Positions 51,205 to 64,000 of a stretch of DNA of 64,000 nt are shown here, piece by piece (the stretch's first letter is position 1; each line of letters starts with the position of its first letter). The stretch is from Piliocolobus tephrosceles (Eukaryota > Chordata > Mammalia > Primates > Cercopithecidae). The stretch lies in NCBI RefSeq assembly GCF_002776525.5, contig NC_045444.1, positions 27,760,902 to 27,824,901 on the forward strand, read 5' to 3'. The notes under the pieces were generated by a model. That model saw nothing but the letters and a program-made list of their open reading frames with translations. It did no database searches and had not been told where the DNA came from. Position numbers and translations under genes: made by a program.

Positions 51205-51829
51205 AAAAAGACTGAGGAAATAGTCCTTTATCCTCATAAGAATGTAAAGCAATATTATGATTGCGTGTAACTTACAACATAGCCTTAAAATATTTACAGC
51301 AGGCATAGTAAACATATAAAACTGAAATAGTCAAAATATACCCACTTAGATGCTGAGAAATGAAATTGAATAAAAATGATCAAGAACAAAGAAGGTGTAA
51401 ACAACATGAAATAAAAGCTTTGTGTGATAGACACATATGAAAACTTGTCTGTTTTTATTAACTAATTTTTTGTTAAACAAAGGTAATCTTTAAAAACTGA
51501 TCAGTTCACAAAACATTTCATAATAAAATGTATGTTCTTTGACCATAATAAAATAAAATTAACAGTTAACTCTACCTAGTGGCATATGTTTAGAATCTTA
51601 AAATAAAAAGAAAAAGCTTGTTTACAATTTAAAAAATTAAGAATGGAATTATAAATTATTTTTATTTGAAATATTATAAAAGCAAAAATTATCAAAATTT
51701 GTAAATATGATAATACAGGATATTGAAAGCATTAAATACATTTACAAAAATCAATAAATGAACTAAATGAACTACACATTCAACTAGAAAAGCTAGAAAA
51801 CAACACAAAATTACCCATGATAAACCAAA
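51205..51829. other. Unassigned AT-rich sequence
   Basis: No gene. The right part may be older L1 sequence that I cannot place. Confidence 0.4.
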
Positions 51830-53290
51830 GGAAAGTTTTAAAATCCTTGGAGATAACCTAGGCAATACCATAAGAACATAGGCAAGGGCAAAAGTTTTAT
51901 GACTAAGACTCCAAAAGCAATTGTAACAAAAGCAAAAATTAACAAATGAGATCTAATTAAACTAAAAAGCTTCTGCACAGCAAAAGAAAACATGAACAGA
52001 GTAAGCAAATGATTTATAGAATGGGAGAAAATTTTTGCAAACTATGCATCTGACTAAAGTCTAATAATCAGCATCTATAAGGCACTTAAACAAATTTACA
52101 AAAACAAACAAAAAAACATTAAAAAGTGGGTAAAGGATATGAACAGACACTTTTCAATAGAAGACATACATGTGGTCAGCAAGAAAAAAAAAACTCAGCA
52201 TAACTGATCATTAGTGAAATGCAAATTAAAACCACAAAGAGGTTGGACGCAGTGGCTTACACATGTAATCACAGTACTTTGGGGTATCAAAGAGGGTGAA
52301 TCAATTAAGGTCAGGAGTTCAAGACCAGGTTGACCAACATGTGAAATTCCATTTCTACTAAAAATACAAAAATTAACCAGGCATGGTGGTGTGCACCTGT
52401 AATTCCAGCTACTCAGGAGGCTGAGTCATGATAATTGCTTGAACCCACGTGGCAGAAGTTGCAGTGAGAAGATAGTTCCACTGCACTCCAGCCTGGGTGA
52501 CAGACAGAGACTGTGTCTCAAAAACAAACAAACAAACACAATGAGATACCATCTAACACCAGTGAGAATGACTATTATTAAAAAGTCAAAAAAAAAAAAA
52601 AAAAAAAAAACAGATGCTAGCAAGGTTGTAGAGAAAAAGAAATGCTCATACACTGTTGGTGGGAGTGTAAATTAGCTCAGCTATGGTGGAAGACAGTGTA
52701 GCAATTTCCCAAAGACCTAAAGACAGAAATACCATTCAATCCAGCAATCCCATTACTGTAAATATATCCAAGGGAATATAAATCATTCCATTATAAAGAC
52801 ATATGCACATGTACGTTCATTGCAGCACTATTAACAATAGCAAAGACATGGATTCAACCTAAATGTCCATTAATAAGAGACTGGATAGAGAAAATGTAGT
52901 ACATATACACTATAGAATATTAGGCAGTCATAAAAAAGAATGAGATCACGTCGTCCTTTCCAAGGACATGGATGCAGCTGGAGGCCATTATAGTTAGCAA
53001 AGTAACTCAGGAACAGAAAATCAAATATCACACATTCACACTTAGAAAGTGGGAACTAAATAATGAGAGCTCATGGACACATGCAGAGGAACAACACTCA
53101 ATGGGAACTTTTGGGTGGAGATGAAAGGAGAGAGAGGAACAGGAGAAACAACTAATGGCTACTAGGTTAATACCTGGATGATGAAATAATCTGTACAATA
53201 AATCCCCACAACACAAGTCTACCTATGTAACAAATGTGCACTTATATCCCTGAGCTTAAAATAAAAGTTAAAAAAATAAAAAAATTAAGT
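51830..53290 (+). mobile_element. L1 (PB/MA-like) ORF2 C-terminal half and 3'UTR
   Basis: Forward, 5'-truncated L1. ORF2 blocks include ACCTAGGCAATACCATAAGA, GCTTCTGCACAGCAAAAGAA, GAACAGACACTTTTCAATAG, CACTGTTGGTGGGAGTGTAA, GACATGGATTCAACCTAAAT and GACATGGATGCAGCTGGAGG, then the 3'UTR with TATGTAACAAATGTGCAC and an A-rich tail near 53,265-53,285. It is split by an Alu at 52,243. Reading frames are broken by many stops. An internal A-run sits at 52,589-52,610. Confidence 0.9.
52243..52540 (+). mobile_element. Alu (J/S class) inserted in L1
   Basis: Forward dimeric Alu, rather diverged, with an (AAAC)n tail. L1 sequence resumes immediately as AATGAGATACCATCTAACAC. Diverged duplications ACCACAAAGAG / AACACAATGAG bracket it. 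Confidence 0.93.
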
Positions 53291-54944
53291 GTACATGCTT
53301 ATGACAAACTAAGATCCCTTGCCAAGAATGTCTTGAAAATCATACCAAAGAGACACATACAAGCATTTTTATCACAATATTGTTTAGAATATGTAAAATG
53401 TCAAAGCAATTGAAATATCTAACAGAAAAAAAGAGCAAATAAAATTAAATCTGTTCCTACAATTAAATACTATATATTATTTGTAGGAAATAAATTATAT
53501 CAATATATAACTATAGTTTTCAAAAAAGAATGCTGAAAGAAATGTGATTTCTAGAAAGTATATTAAAAGGACTACATTCATTAATATATAAAACATATCA
53601 AAAATAACGGGAAAATTAAAATATAAGCAACAGTACTTTTAAAAGAACTAGAAGGCTATTAACTTAATATATGCCAGTGGTGACTTCAGAGAAAGATAGA
53701 TAATGCAACTGGCTGTAGAGAATAAGAGAAATTCTAACTTTATAATATTTATATACAAAAATTAAAGCAAATACAATAAATGAATATTGTCAATATTAGG
53801 TTTTGGTCTTATGGGTGTTTATCATAAAGTCTGCATTTTGAGTTTGCTGCATTTTTATTTGCCTGTATTTTTTTAAATTAAAACATAAAAGCATATTAAC
53901 ATCATCTCATTATAGGTCTATAATTTCTACCCCTTGATTGTTTTTCTTGTTGTTTTTGGTTGTTTTTTTTTTTCCCCGACAAAGAAAAGTCAAATATAAG
54001 TGCAAGGGTCAACAGTACATCAGTTCACCTCCCTGAACCCTGAGAGATTGGATTAGATGATTTCTTAGTTCCCTCCTAGCAATATGATGCTATGAAATCC
54101 TGCAGGAAGCAGCATATTTCTTTCACTACAAGGAGAGCCTCTCTGAAACAATTAATAATAGGTTCTTTCCTTGTGGTAAGCGCCTTTATTTTTATTATCT
54201 TCATATAATACCTGACCTGTCTGTGTATGCCAAATACTGCTGTGAAAATGAAAAGACACTTCTAAGTGCTTAGCATCCTTATAGGATTCATGGATGTGGA
54301 GGTGTTTAAATATTACCAGAATTGCATTGGAATAAATAATGTTCACCTTGACTGTCTTTAGAAAGTAGAATTGTTTTGTCAGCACTCTAGGTAAGTATTT
54401 GAGTGAAAGAAAGCTTAAAGTTGAGGAACAGCTCAATAACCAACACACAAATGAAACAAAAACAGAAAACAAACAAACACAAACAGAATCCAAATTAACT
54501 CCTTATTCAAGAACCTGTGGGAAAGGCAAAGAACCGTTCTTAGATTTAAAATGCTTGAATTAAAATGAACAGATGACTTACATGATTGAGGTGAAGAAGA
54601 ATCACATGGGAAAAAGAATGATCCAGTGTTAACATTACTTCTCCTCGAGACAGTATGACAAGGTGCTCAAGAGAAAGATTTTTATTGCAAAGGAACATGA
54701 ATGAGACTTTGAGGTACTAGGAATATTGTCTACTTGATGCAAGTATAAATTATACGGGTATTTGCCTTACAATGATTTGGTAAATTATATGATTATGAAC
54801 TATCCTATATAAAATTTTGATAGATATGCATATATCTGTATATACAAAGTCATATATGACTTTGTCATATATGAAAGTATATACAGGCAGATGTATCTAA
54901 CTGTACAGTGAAAATTTTAAAACGCATGTTTCCTTCACAGATTG
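53291..54944. other. Unique intergenic sequence
   Basis: AT-rich, with no gene recognised. 53,990-54,110 loosely resembles an old MIR-related SINE (GGATTAGATGATTTCTTAGTTCC). It contains the palindrome at 54,836-54,886. Confidence 0.4.
54836..54886. repeat. Nested palindrome
   Basis: An inner perfect 20-bp palindrome, CAAAGTCATATATGACTTTG (54,845-54,864), is flanked by complementary 9-bp arms CTGTATATA (54,836-54,844) and TATATACAG (54,878-54,886). Confidence 0.93.
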
Positions 54945-55135
54945 TCAAATGTTAAAAAAGAAAATTAATAATGTTGATGAAGTAGAAAAACAAGGTGAAT
55001 TGCCACACATTGTGGGTTGGAATATAAGTTGGTAAAACCCACTTGGGACCATTATTTGGCATCATTTTAATAAAATGGAAACTGCATCTTGATTTCAACC
55101 CAGCAATTTCTCCCAGATTCTTGCATTTGTGCACC
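54945..55135 (+). mobile_element. L1M ORF2 fragment (tentative)
   Basis: ATTGTGGGTTGGAATATAAG, GGGACCATTATTTGGCATC and TCAACCCAGCAATTTCTCCC follow the order of the L1 ORF2 C-terminal segment. Short and diverged. Confidence 0.55.
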
Positions 55136-56334
55136 CTCCCATTGTGCAGCCTCATCTCTGAGTGTCAAAAGTAAACTGGCCTTCATGTCATTGGATTTTA
55201 GTAACCTGATACCGGAGAGGAGGCAGATGGAGTAATAAGGGAAACGTTAAAAATAACAATATCTGAGCCTCAGTTGTACATCCATAAGTGCTGGGTTGTA
55301 TTTTAACGGCTAATATACTTACATTCATCTTGCACTTCACTGAGCCTGGAATCAGGTTTATGTAAGAACCATATCCTTCATGTCTATAATATGTATAGTA
55401 TATAATAAGTTCTCGGTAAATTATGTATAAACTTCTGAAAAATATATTGAGAGAAGCAGCATGAAGGAACATGGGCACAGTGGGGCTTTAGCTCATTGTG
55501 GCCTCCAGTGAGCAGTGTTTCTGAGGAATTAGGACAACAGTGTTGATGGAGGTGGAGAGGGAATGTCTCTGCTGTGAGTATCCGGCTCATGGTGAATCCC
55601 AGGAGATTGGTGAGGACTTAGTATTGATACCCTTGAGTGGCACTGGAGCAGATAAGACACAATGGCCTTGAACTGGAGAAGCGAGCACAGGAGACAGCTG
55701 CTGGAGACGCCCAGGTATAACTGAAGGGGAACTTGCAGCTGGGTGTGAGACTAGAATAGGTAGAAAATGCAAGGGCAGGGAAGAGACAGGTTATTTAAGT
55801 ACGAAGGCAACATGTGATTTTATAATGCAAAATTGCATCTGCATAGGTAATTTTCTTTAATAAACAAAGTCTGAAATAAGCCCTCACTGAAATATTTTAG
55901 AGATATATTTCTATTCTGTAACATAATGCACTGAACGTAACTTAAGCTATTTTGATAACCCAAGAAATTCATTTTAAAATAATATTTACTCTATTTTATT
56001 ATTTTCATTCCCATAGTAAACACTGAAATAGTGTTATGCCTTTTAAACTAAATGGCCTGAGATGATCTGCAAATGTAGGCCTTTGTAATTTTCGTACTAA
56101 CTTTGTCCACTTTTATGTGCCTCTATTAACTGACAGCTACTTGTTCTTTCTTCTATCTTTGGGATTGGGAACACACCCACCTTTTTTGGTCCTCCCCCAC
56201 CTCCAGATGTATATGTAATTATATTATTTAATCTTTCTAATCTCTTAACGACTATGAAATCAAATATATCATATATTTGTTATAAATTTTCAATAGTAAA
56301 AAAATGATTTAAATAAGAGATAAAATGGCTCTTT
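55136..56334. other. Unique intergenic sequence
   Basis: No recognised gene or repeat. 55,490-55,790 is GC-balanced and might be an old repeat of unknown family. Confidence 0.4.
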
Positions 56335-56775
56335 TTTCAGAAACACAGTAGTACAACAGGTATGTGAAAAGGTGTTCAGTGTCTCTAATCATCAGGAAAA
56401 TGCAAATCAATACCACAAAAAGGTATCACTTCACATCTGTCAAAATGCCTATTATCACAAAGTCAACAGATAGATGTTGGTGAAGGTGTGAAACAGAGAT
56501 AACCAACACTGTTGGGGGGAATATAAATTGATACAGCCATTATGGAAAACAGTATGAGGTTTCTCAAAAAATTAAAACTAAGACTACCAGGCGACTCAGT
56601 AATTATCCTTCTGTGTAAATACACCAAGGAAATAAAATCAACACCTTTGTACCAGGGGTAGGGCAGTGTGGGGGAGGGAATCAGAAGATGTAGGTCAAAG
56701 GATAGAAAGGTACAGTTATGTAGGATGAATAAACTTACAGACAGAACTCATAACATAAGGAGTATAGTTAATACT
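56335..56775 (+). mobile_element. L1M ORF2 end/3'UTR, left part of a split element
   Basis: Forward old L1: ATCATCAGGAAAATGCAAAT, AACACTGTTGGGGGGAATAT, ATACAGCCATTATGGAAAAC, then a jump to the 3'UTR (GGTACAGTTATGTAGGATGA, GTATAGTTAATACTA). The 3'UTR stops at the L1PA insertion and resumes at about 61,206. Confidence 0.8.
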
Positions 56776-56994
56776 ATTTTTTAAATTTAAAAATTGTTTT
56801 AAATTATACTTTAAGTTCTAGGGTACATATGCACAATGTGCAGGTTTGTTACATATGTATACATGTGCCATGTTGGTGTGCTGCACCCATTAACTCATCA
56901 TTTACATTAGGTATATCTCCTAATGCTATTCCTCCCCACTCCCCCCACTCCATGACAGGCCCCAGTGTGTGATGTTCCCCTTCCTGTGTCCAGG

Positions 56995-59716
<2,722 letters not shown>

Positions 59717-60730
59717 TTACCTTTGGCTAGCTTTTGAATATGTTTGCTCTTGCTTCTTTAGTTCTTTTAATTTTGATGTTAGGGTGTCAATTTTAGATCT
59801 TTCCAGCTTTCTCTTGTGGACATTTAGTGCTATAAATTTCCCTCTACACACTGCTTTAAATGTGTCCCAGAGATTCTGGTATGTTGTGTCTTCATTCTCA
59901 TTGGTTTCAAAGAACATCTTTATTTCCACCTTCATTTCCTTATGTACCCAGTAGTGATTCAGGAGGAGGTCATTCAGTTTCCATGTAGTTGAGCGGTTTT
60001 GAGTGAGTTTCTTAATCCTGAGTTCTAGTTTGATTGCACTGTGGTCTGAGAGACAGTTTGTTATAATTTCTGTTCTTTTACATTTGCTGAGGAGTGCTTT
60101 ACTTCCAACTATGTGGTCACTTTTGGAATCAGTGCGATGTGGTGCTGAGAAGAATGTATATTCTGTTGATTTGGGGTGGAGAGTTCTGTAGATGTCTATT
60201 AGGTCTGCTTGGTGCAGAGCTGAGTTCAATTCCTGTATATCCTTGTTAACTTTCTGTCTCGTTGATCTGTCTAATGTTGACAGTGGGATGTTAAAGTCTC
60301 CCATTATTATTGTGTGGGAGTCTAAGTCTCTTTGTAAGTCTCTAAGGACTTGCTTTATGAATCTGGGTGCTCCTGTATTGGGTGCATATATATTTAGGAT
60401 AGTTAGCTCTTCTTGTTGAATTGATCCCTTTACCATTATGTAATGACCTTCTTTGTCTCTTTTGATCTTTGTTGGTTTAAAGTCTGTTTTATCAGAGACT
60501 AGGATTGCAACCCCTGCCTTTTTTTGTTTTCCATTTGCTTGGTAGATCTTCCTCCATCCCTTTATTTTGAGCCTATGTGTGTCTCTGCACATGAGATGGG
60601 TCTCCTGAATACAGCACAGTGATGGGTCTTGACACTTTATCCAATTTGCCAGTCTCTGTCTTTTAATGGGAGCATTTAGCCCATTTACATTTAAGGTTAA
60701 TATTGTTATGTGTGAATTTGATCCTGTCAT
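59717..60730 (-). pseudogene. L1 ORF2p endonuclease domain (open, 337 codons)
   Basis: The N-terminal part of ORF2, starting at the authentic ORF2 ATG ([19 protein letters not shown]). It is an APE-like endonuclease, which in an active L1 nicks target DNA. Visible catalytic or metal-binding landmarks are N14 in NVNGLN, the Glu in IQETH, MGDFN (Asp and Asn), SKSDHIVGS and LSDHSAIK (His). All appear retained. The frame runs past the endonuclease into the cryptic region and stops after SKASQR at about residue 337, so the reverse transcriptase is not joined to it. No L1 promoter remains upstream, so expression is unlikely. Confidence 0.93.
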
Positions 60731-60793
60731 TATGATATTAGGTGGTTATTTTGCTCATTAGTTGATGCCATTTCTTCCTAGCATTGATGGTCT

Positions 60794-61135
60794 TTACAAT
60801 TTGGCATGTTTTTGCAGTGGCTGGTACCAGTTGTTCCTTTCCACGTGTAGTGCTTCCTTCAGGAGGTCTTGTAGGGCAGCCCTGGTGGTGACAAAACCTC
60901 TCAGCATCTGCTTATCCATAAAGGATTTTATTTCTCCTTCACTTATAAAGCTTAGTTTGGCTGGATATGAAATTCTGGGTTGAATATTCTTTTGTTTAAG
61001 AATGTTGAATATTGGCCCCCACTCTATTCTGGCTTGTAGAGATTCTGCCGAGAGATCTGCTGTTAGTCTGATGGGCTTCCCTTTGGGAGTAACTCGACCG
61101 TTCTCTCTGGCTGCCCTTAACATTGTTTCCTTCAC
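60794..61135 (-). pseudogene. L1 ORF1p C-terminal fragment
   Basis: A 113-codon open frame corresponding to the C-terminal domain of the L1 RNA-binding protein ORF1p. Recognisable phrases are LRAARENGRVTPKGKPIRLT, ADLSAESLQARIEWGPIFN and ISYPAKLSFISEGEIKSF. The coiled coil and most of the RRM lie in the missing 5' part. It ends about 60 bp before ORF2, the normal L1 spacing. It is a relic with no start codon of its own; its first Met is internal. Confidence 0.93.
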
Positions 61136-61205
61136 TTCAACTTTGGTGAATCTGACAATTATGTGTCTTGGAGTTGCTCTTCTTGAGGAGTATTTATTTT
61201 ATTGT

Positions 61206-61362
61206 ATGCTGAAAATCTGCTGAGCAGAATTCAGGTGTTCTGACTACAAAATGAAAATATGCATGTGAGGCTTGACTGTAGCAATCATTTCACTGTGCAT
61301 ATGTTTATCAATACATCATGTTGTATGCCTTCAGTATATACTATATAAAATTAAAGTAAAAG
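61206..61362 (+). mobile_element. L1M 3'UTR, right part of the split element
   Basis: Continues the L1M interrupted at 56,775: TATGCTGAAAATCTGCTGAG, TCAGGTGTTCTGACTACA, GCAATCATTTCACTGTGCAT, ACATCATGTTGTATGCC. The order and orientation match the left part. Confidence 0.8.
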
Positions 61363-61585
61363 TAACAGCTATAACTTATTGAACACTTATTAAGTGCCAG
61401 GCACTGTTCCCAGTTTTTCATATATGTTCTCGAACTTAATCTTCACAATAAACCTTAGGTATTATTTCCATTCTCACTTTTCAGATAATGACACTGAAGC
61501 ACCAAGAAGTGAAGTTACCAGGTCAACATTACACATATGGTAAGTGTGTTTCAAACTTGAACAGTCTTGATCTAGTGTCTTGAAT
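61363..61585 (+). mobile_element. MIR SINE
   Basis: Well-preserved forward MIR: ACAGCTATAACTTATTGAAC, ATTAAGTGCCAGGCACTGTT, TTCTCGAACTTAATCTTCAC, TTTTCAGATAATGACACTGA, TGAAGTTACCAGGTCAACAT. Confidence 0.88.
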
Positions 61586-62125
61586 ATCTTTCTTCTCTGT
61601 TATAAATAAAATATAGGAGCTGAGTACAGCATCTTCCAACTGTTCTAATTATGAGGGGTTTCTTTCGGAAGTTTTAAAAGTTTACTCTGATAAGAACTAC
61701 ATTTATAAATTTTGCATTAAGAAAATATCTAACTATAATATAAAGACTCCAAGGTCATAACCAATTTACATCTCTCTGGAAACAGAAGTTACTAAGCTAT
61801 AACAATGCAAATCCTCATCTTAAGGTAGTCTGAAATCTCATTGCATTCCATAACTAAACTCTATATTGCCAAGGACATACACTCTCTCAGTCTTATTCTG
61901 TCTGTTTTACTGAAACAGTGACATGCCCTCTTCTTAGTGAAGTAAGACAGCATGTCTGTCTGGTGTACCTAAGCTGAATGATGGAATTAAAGTGGGATTT
62001 CCGTCACTGGAGGTATTTTACTTACTCTTTAACCCCACTGTGAGCTCTGAGATCTCTCTCACTATTTTAATGCCAGATGATGTTCGCACATCCGGAAATG
62101 ATGAGTACTACTTTATGATCACTTT
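61586..62125. other. Unique intergenic sequence
   Basis: No gene or repeat recognised. Confidence 0.45.
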
Positions 62126-62335
62126 TCCCTACCATAGTACCATATGACCCAGCAATCCCCCTTCTGAATGTGTACCCCAAAGGAAATAAAATCACTGTGT
62201 TGTAGAGCTATCTGTGCTCCCATGTTCATTGAAGCATTATTCACCATGGCCGAACTATGGAAACAATCTAAGTCTCTGTCCAGGACTAGTAGATAAAGAA
62301 AAAAATAAAGAAAAATTAATGCATTTTAGATTCAC
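62126..62335 (+). mobile_element. L1M ORF2 C-terminal fragment
   Basis: ATATGACCCAGCAATCCCCC, TTCATTGAAGCATTATTCAC, ATGGAAACAATCTAAGTCTC: the forward L1 ORF2 end, short and old. Confidence 0.75.
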
Positions 62336-63193
62336 ATTTGACCCAGAGACGTAATATTTCCCTTTCTGTTCCCAACATCATATTCTGACTTGTTGATGTC
62401 AGAAATTAGAGCTCAAAATAGGTATCAAACAGGAAGCATGAACTTCTATGACTTTGTGTACATAGATGCTTTAAAAAGACAGCAAAGCTATTGCAAGTTT
62501 TAGATTTCTTAGGATACTAAAGATTCAATTATAAACTATAAACACTTGAAAACAATTCATTTCCTTGGGAGTGGAATACAAAATACGAAATTAATTTTAA
62601 TTATCTAAAAAGATCTTTATACTGTAATGTCTTTCTTGTGACTATCTAAATAAGAATTTAAAAAATACTCGGAGTACAGAGACACAAAGAAGACAATTTA
62701 ATAATATCTGTAGTATTCAAAGGACTGTGTTAACAAGAAAATAAAAGTTATAATTAGCTTGGTCAACTCACTTAACATTCTTTTATTTTCTAATTTTATG
62801 GTAGATTTATCTTCCCACGTGCTTTCATAAAATGTGGACTATGAAAAGTATAAGAAAACCTATACATACACTTGTATTTTCAGATCTCAAAAATATTTGC
62901 TTTAGAAGCATCTCTAGCTACCGTGTCAATGAGTCTTATGTGTTACATAAAACATACAATTTGAAATCATTCTGAGAAGATTTGAAAGCCCATCAACATC
63001 TGTAACACTTTTGGTACATTTTATTTTTAAAAGAAAAGGTCTTTGAAAAGCTTTATTTGTGAAAGTAGTAATAGTCACTTCCACAGAAGAACCATTAGCA
63101 GAGATGCCATTGAATGTACAAAATAACTTCAATTACAGCCACCATAATATGTGATCTGGAGATAAAGCACAAATGATCTTTAAAAAAGAGGAA
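62336..63193. other. Unique intergenic sequence
   Basis: AT-rich, nothing recognised, up to the 5' junction of the right-edge L1. Confidence 0.45.
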
Positions 63194-64000
63194 GGGGGGG
63201 CGGAGCAAGATGGCCGAATAAGAACAGCTTCAGTCTCCATCTCCCAGTGCAAGCCACACAGAAGACCGGTGATTTCTGCATTTTCAACTGAGGTACTGGG
63301 GTCATCTCACTCGGGAGTGCCGGACAATCGGTGCTGGTCAACTGCTGCAGCCTGACCAGCGAGAGCTGAAGCAGGGCGAGGCATCGCCTCACCTGGGAAG
63401 TGCGAGGGGGAAGGGAGTCCCTTTTCCTAGCCAGGGGAACTGAGACACACAACACCTGGAAAATCGGGTAACTCCCACCCCAATACTGCGCTGTAACACC
63501 GGCACACCGGAGATTATATCCCACACCTGGCCGGGAGGGTCCCACGCCCAGGGAGCCTCCCTCCTTGCTAACACAGCAGTCTGCGGCAATCTAACCGCAA
63601 GGCAGCAGCGAGGCTGGGGGAGGGGCGCCCGCCATCGCTGAGGCTTAAGTAGGTAAATAAAGCAGCTGGGAAGCTCGAACTGGGTGGAGCTCACAGCAGC
63701 TCAAGGAAACCTGCCTGTCTCTGTAGACTCCGCCTCTGGGGACAGGGCTCAGCTAAAGCAGCAGAGGCCTGTCCAGACGCGAACGACTCTGTCTGACAGC
63801 TTTGAAGAGAGCAGTGGATCTCCCAACACGGAGGTTGAGATCTGAGAAGGGGCAGTCTGCCTGCTCAAGTGGGTCACTGACCCCTGAGTAGCCTAACTGG
63901 GAGACATCCCCCACTAGGGACAGTCTGACACCCCACACCTCACAGGGTGGAGTACACCCCTGAGAGGAAGCTTCCAAAGCAAGAATCAGACAGGTGCACT
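63194..64000 (+). mobile_element. L1PA-lineage 5'UTR (element continues right)
   Basis: The 5' end of a LINE-1 with the internal promoter: a G-run, then CGGAGCAAGATGGCCGAATA (the YY1-type site near +10 on the opposite strand of GCCAT), GAAGACCGGTGATTTCTGCA, GGCGAGGCATCGCCTCACCT, CACCTGGAAAATCGGGTAAC, GGGGAGGGGCGCCCGCCATC, GAACTGGGTGGAGCTCACAG, TGTCTGACAGCTTTGAAGAG. About 807 bp are present, so ORF1 should begin a little beyond the window. Many CpGs are still intact (around 63,200, 63,500, 63,625 and 63,780), which suggests a fairly young copy. The middle segment (AGCAGCAGAGGCCTGTCCAG and GAGTACACCCCTGAGAGG) resembles what I remember of Old World monkey L1s rather than human L1PA1-5. Open frames on either strand here are within the UTR and are not genes. 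Confidence 0.93.

Noticed and set aside
54152..54493. 113-codon minus-strand frame with a hydrophobic start
   Set aside because: The Cys/Val/Phe-rich start comes from low-complexity AAAC-rich sequence; no family match or gene structure.
63180..63977. Minus-strand frames up to 121 codons
   Set aside because: Antisense to an L1 5'UTR; GC-rich chance frames.

Overview
The window is nuclear DNA from a catarrhine primate. It is AT-rich and dense in interspersed repeats: Alu J/S/Y copies with target-site duplications, several LINE-1 generations (L1M, L1PB/MA-like, L1PA), L2, MIR, a MaLR LTR and an MER5 relic. It holds one recognisable cellular gene, the first exon of LRP1B, on the minus strand inside a CpG island at about 24.7-25.7 kb. 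From memory, the LINE-1 5'UTR entering at the right edge (63,194-64,000) looks like the Old World monkey L1 lineage rather than human L1PA1-PA5, and codon 24 of LRP1B reads Arg where I recall Gly in human. An Old World monkey is therefore my best guess, but this rests on recollection and not on an alignment.

Layout. Positions 1-25,317 are the start of the very large intron 1 of LRP1B (transcribed right to left). They hold L2, MIR, an MST-type solo LTR, a single-monomer Alu, two degraded L1M 3' ends (one carrying a patched-in templated insertion), an AluJ/S and a short L1 3' fragment. Positions 25,318-25,399 encode the LRP1B signal peptide and end in a consensus splice donor. The GC-rich 5'UTR and promoter lie just to the right. 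From about 25.7 kb to 64 kb is the region upstream of the promoter, with no cellular gene that I can support. It contains six more Alu copies, an AluJ/S in a 3'-end L1 at 51.8-53.3 kb, a composite minus-strand L1M at 47.0-51.0 kb, a 4.4-kb 5'-truncated L1PA (minus strand, 56.8-61.2 kb) nested inside an older L1M 3'UTR, and the 5'UTR of another L1 running off the right edge. A 10-N assembly gap sits inside a long GAA/GGA purine tract at 41.4 kb.

There is no operon, phage, CRISPR or bacterial content, and I found no convincing new gene system. The unusual signals are structural: a 49-bp segment copied 2 kb away together with an inverted local copy (10.3 kb), perfect short inverted repeats of 43, 26 and 21 bp (50.9, 33.1 and 17.1 kb), upstream ATGs in the LRP1B leader (one in frame, adding a poly-Ala stretch), and an in-frame deletion that removes half of the Cys/His motif from a dead L1 ORF2.

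Most open reading frames in this window are chance frames, simple-repeat translations or Alu/L1 fragments and are not listed as genes.
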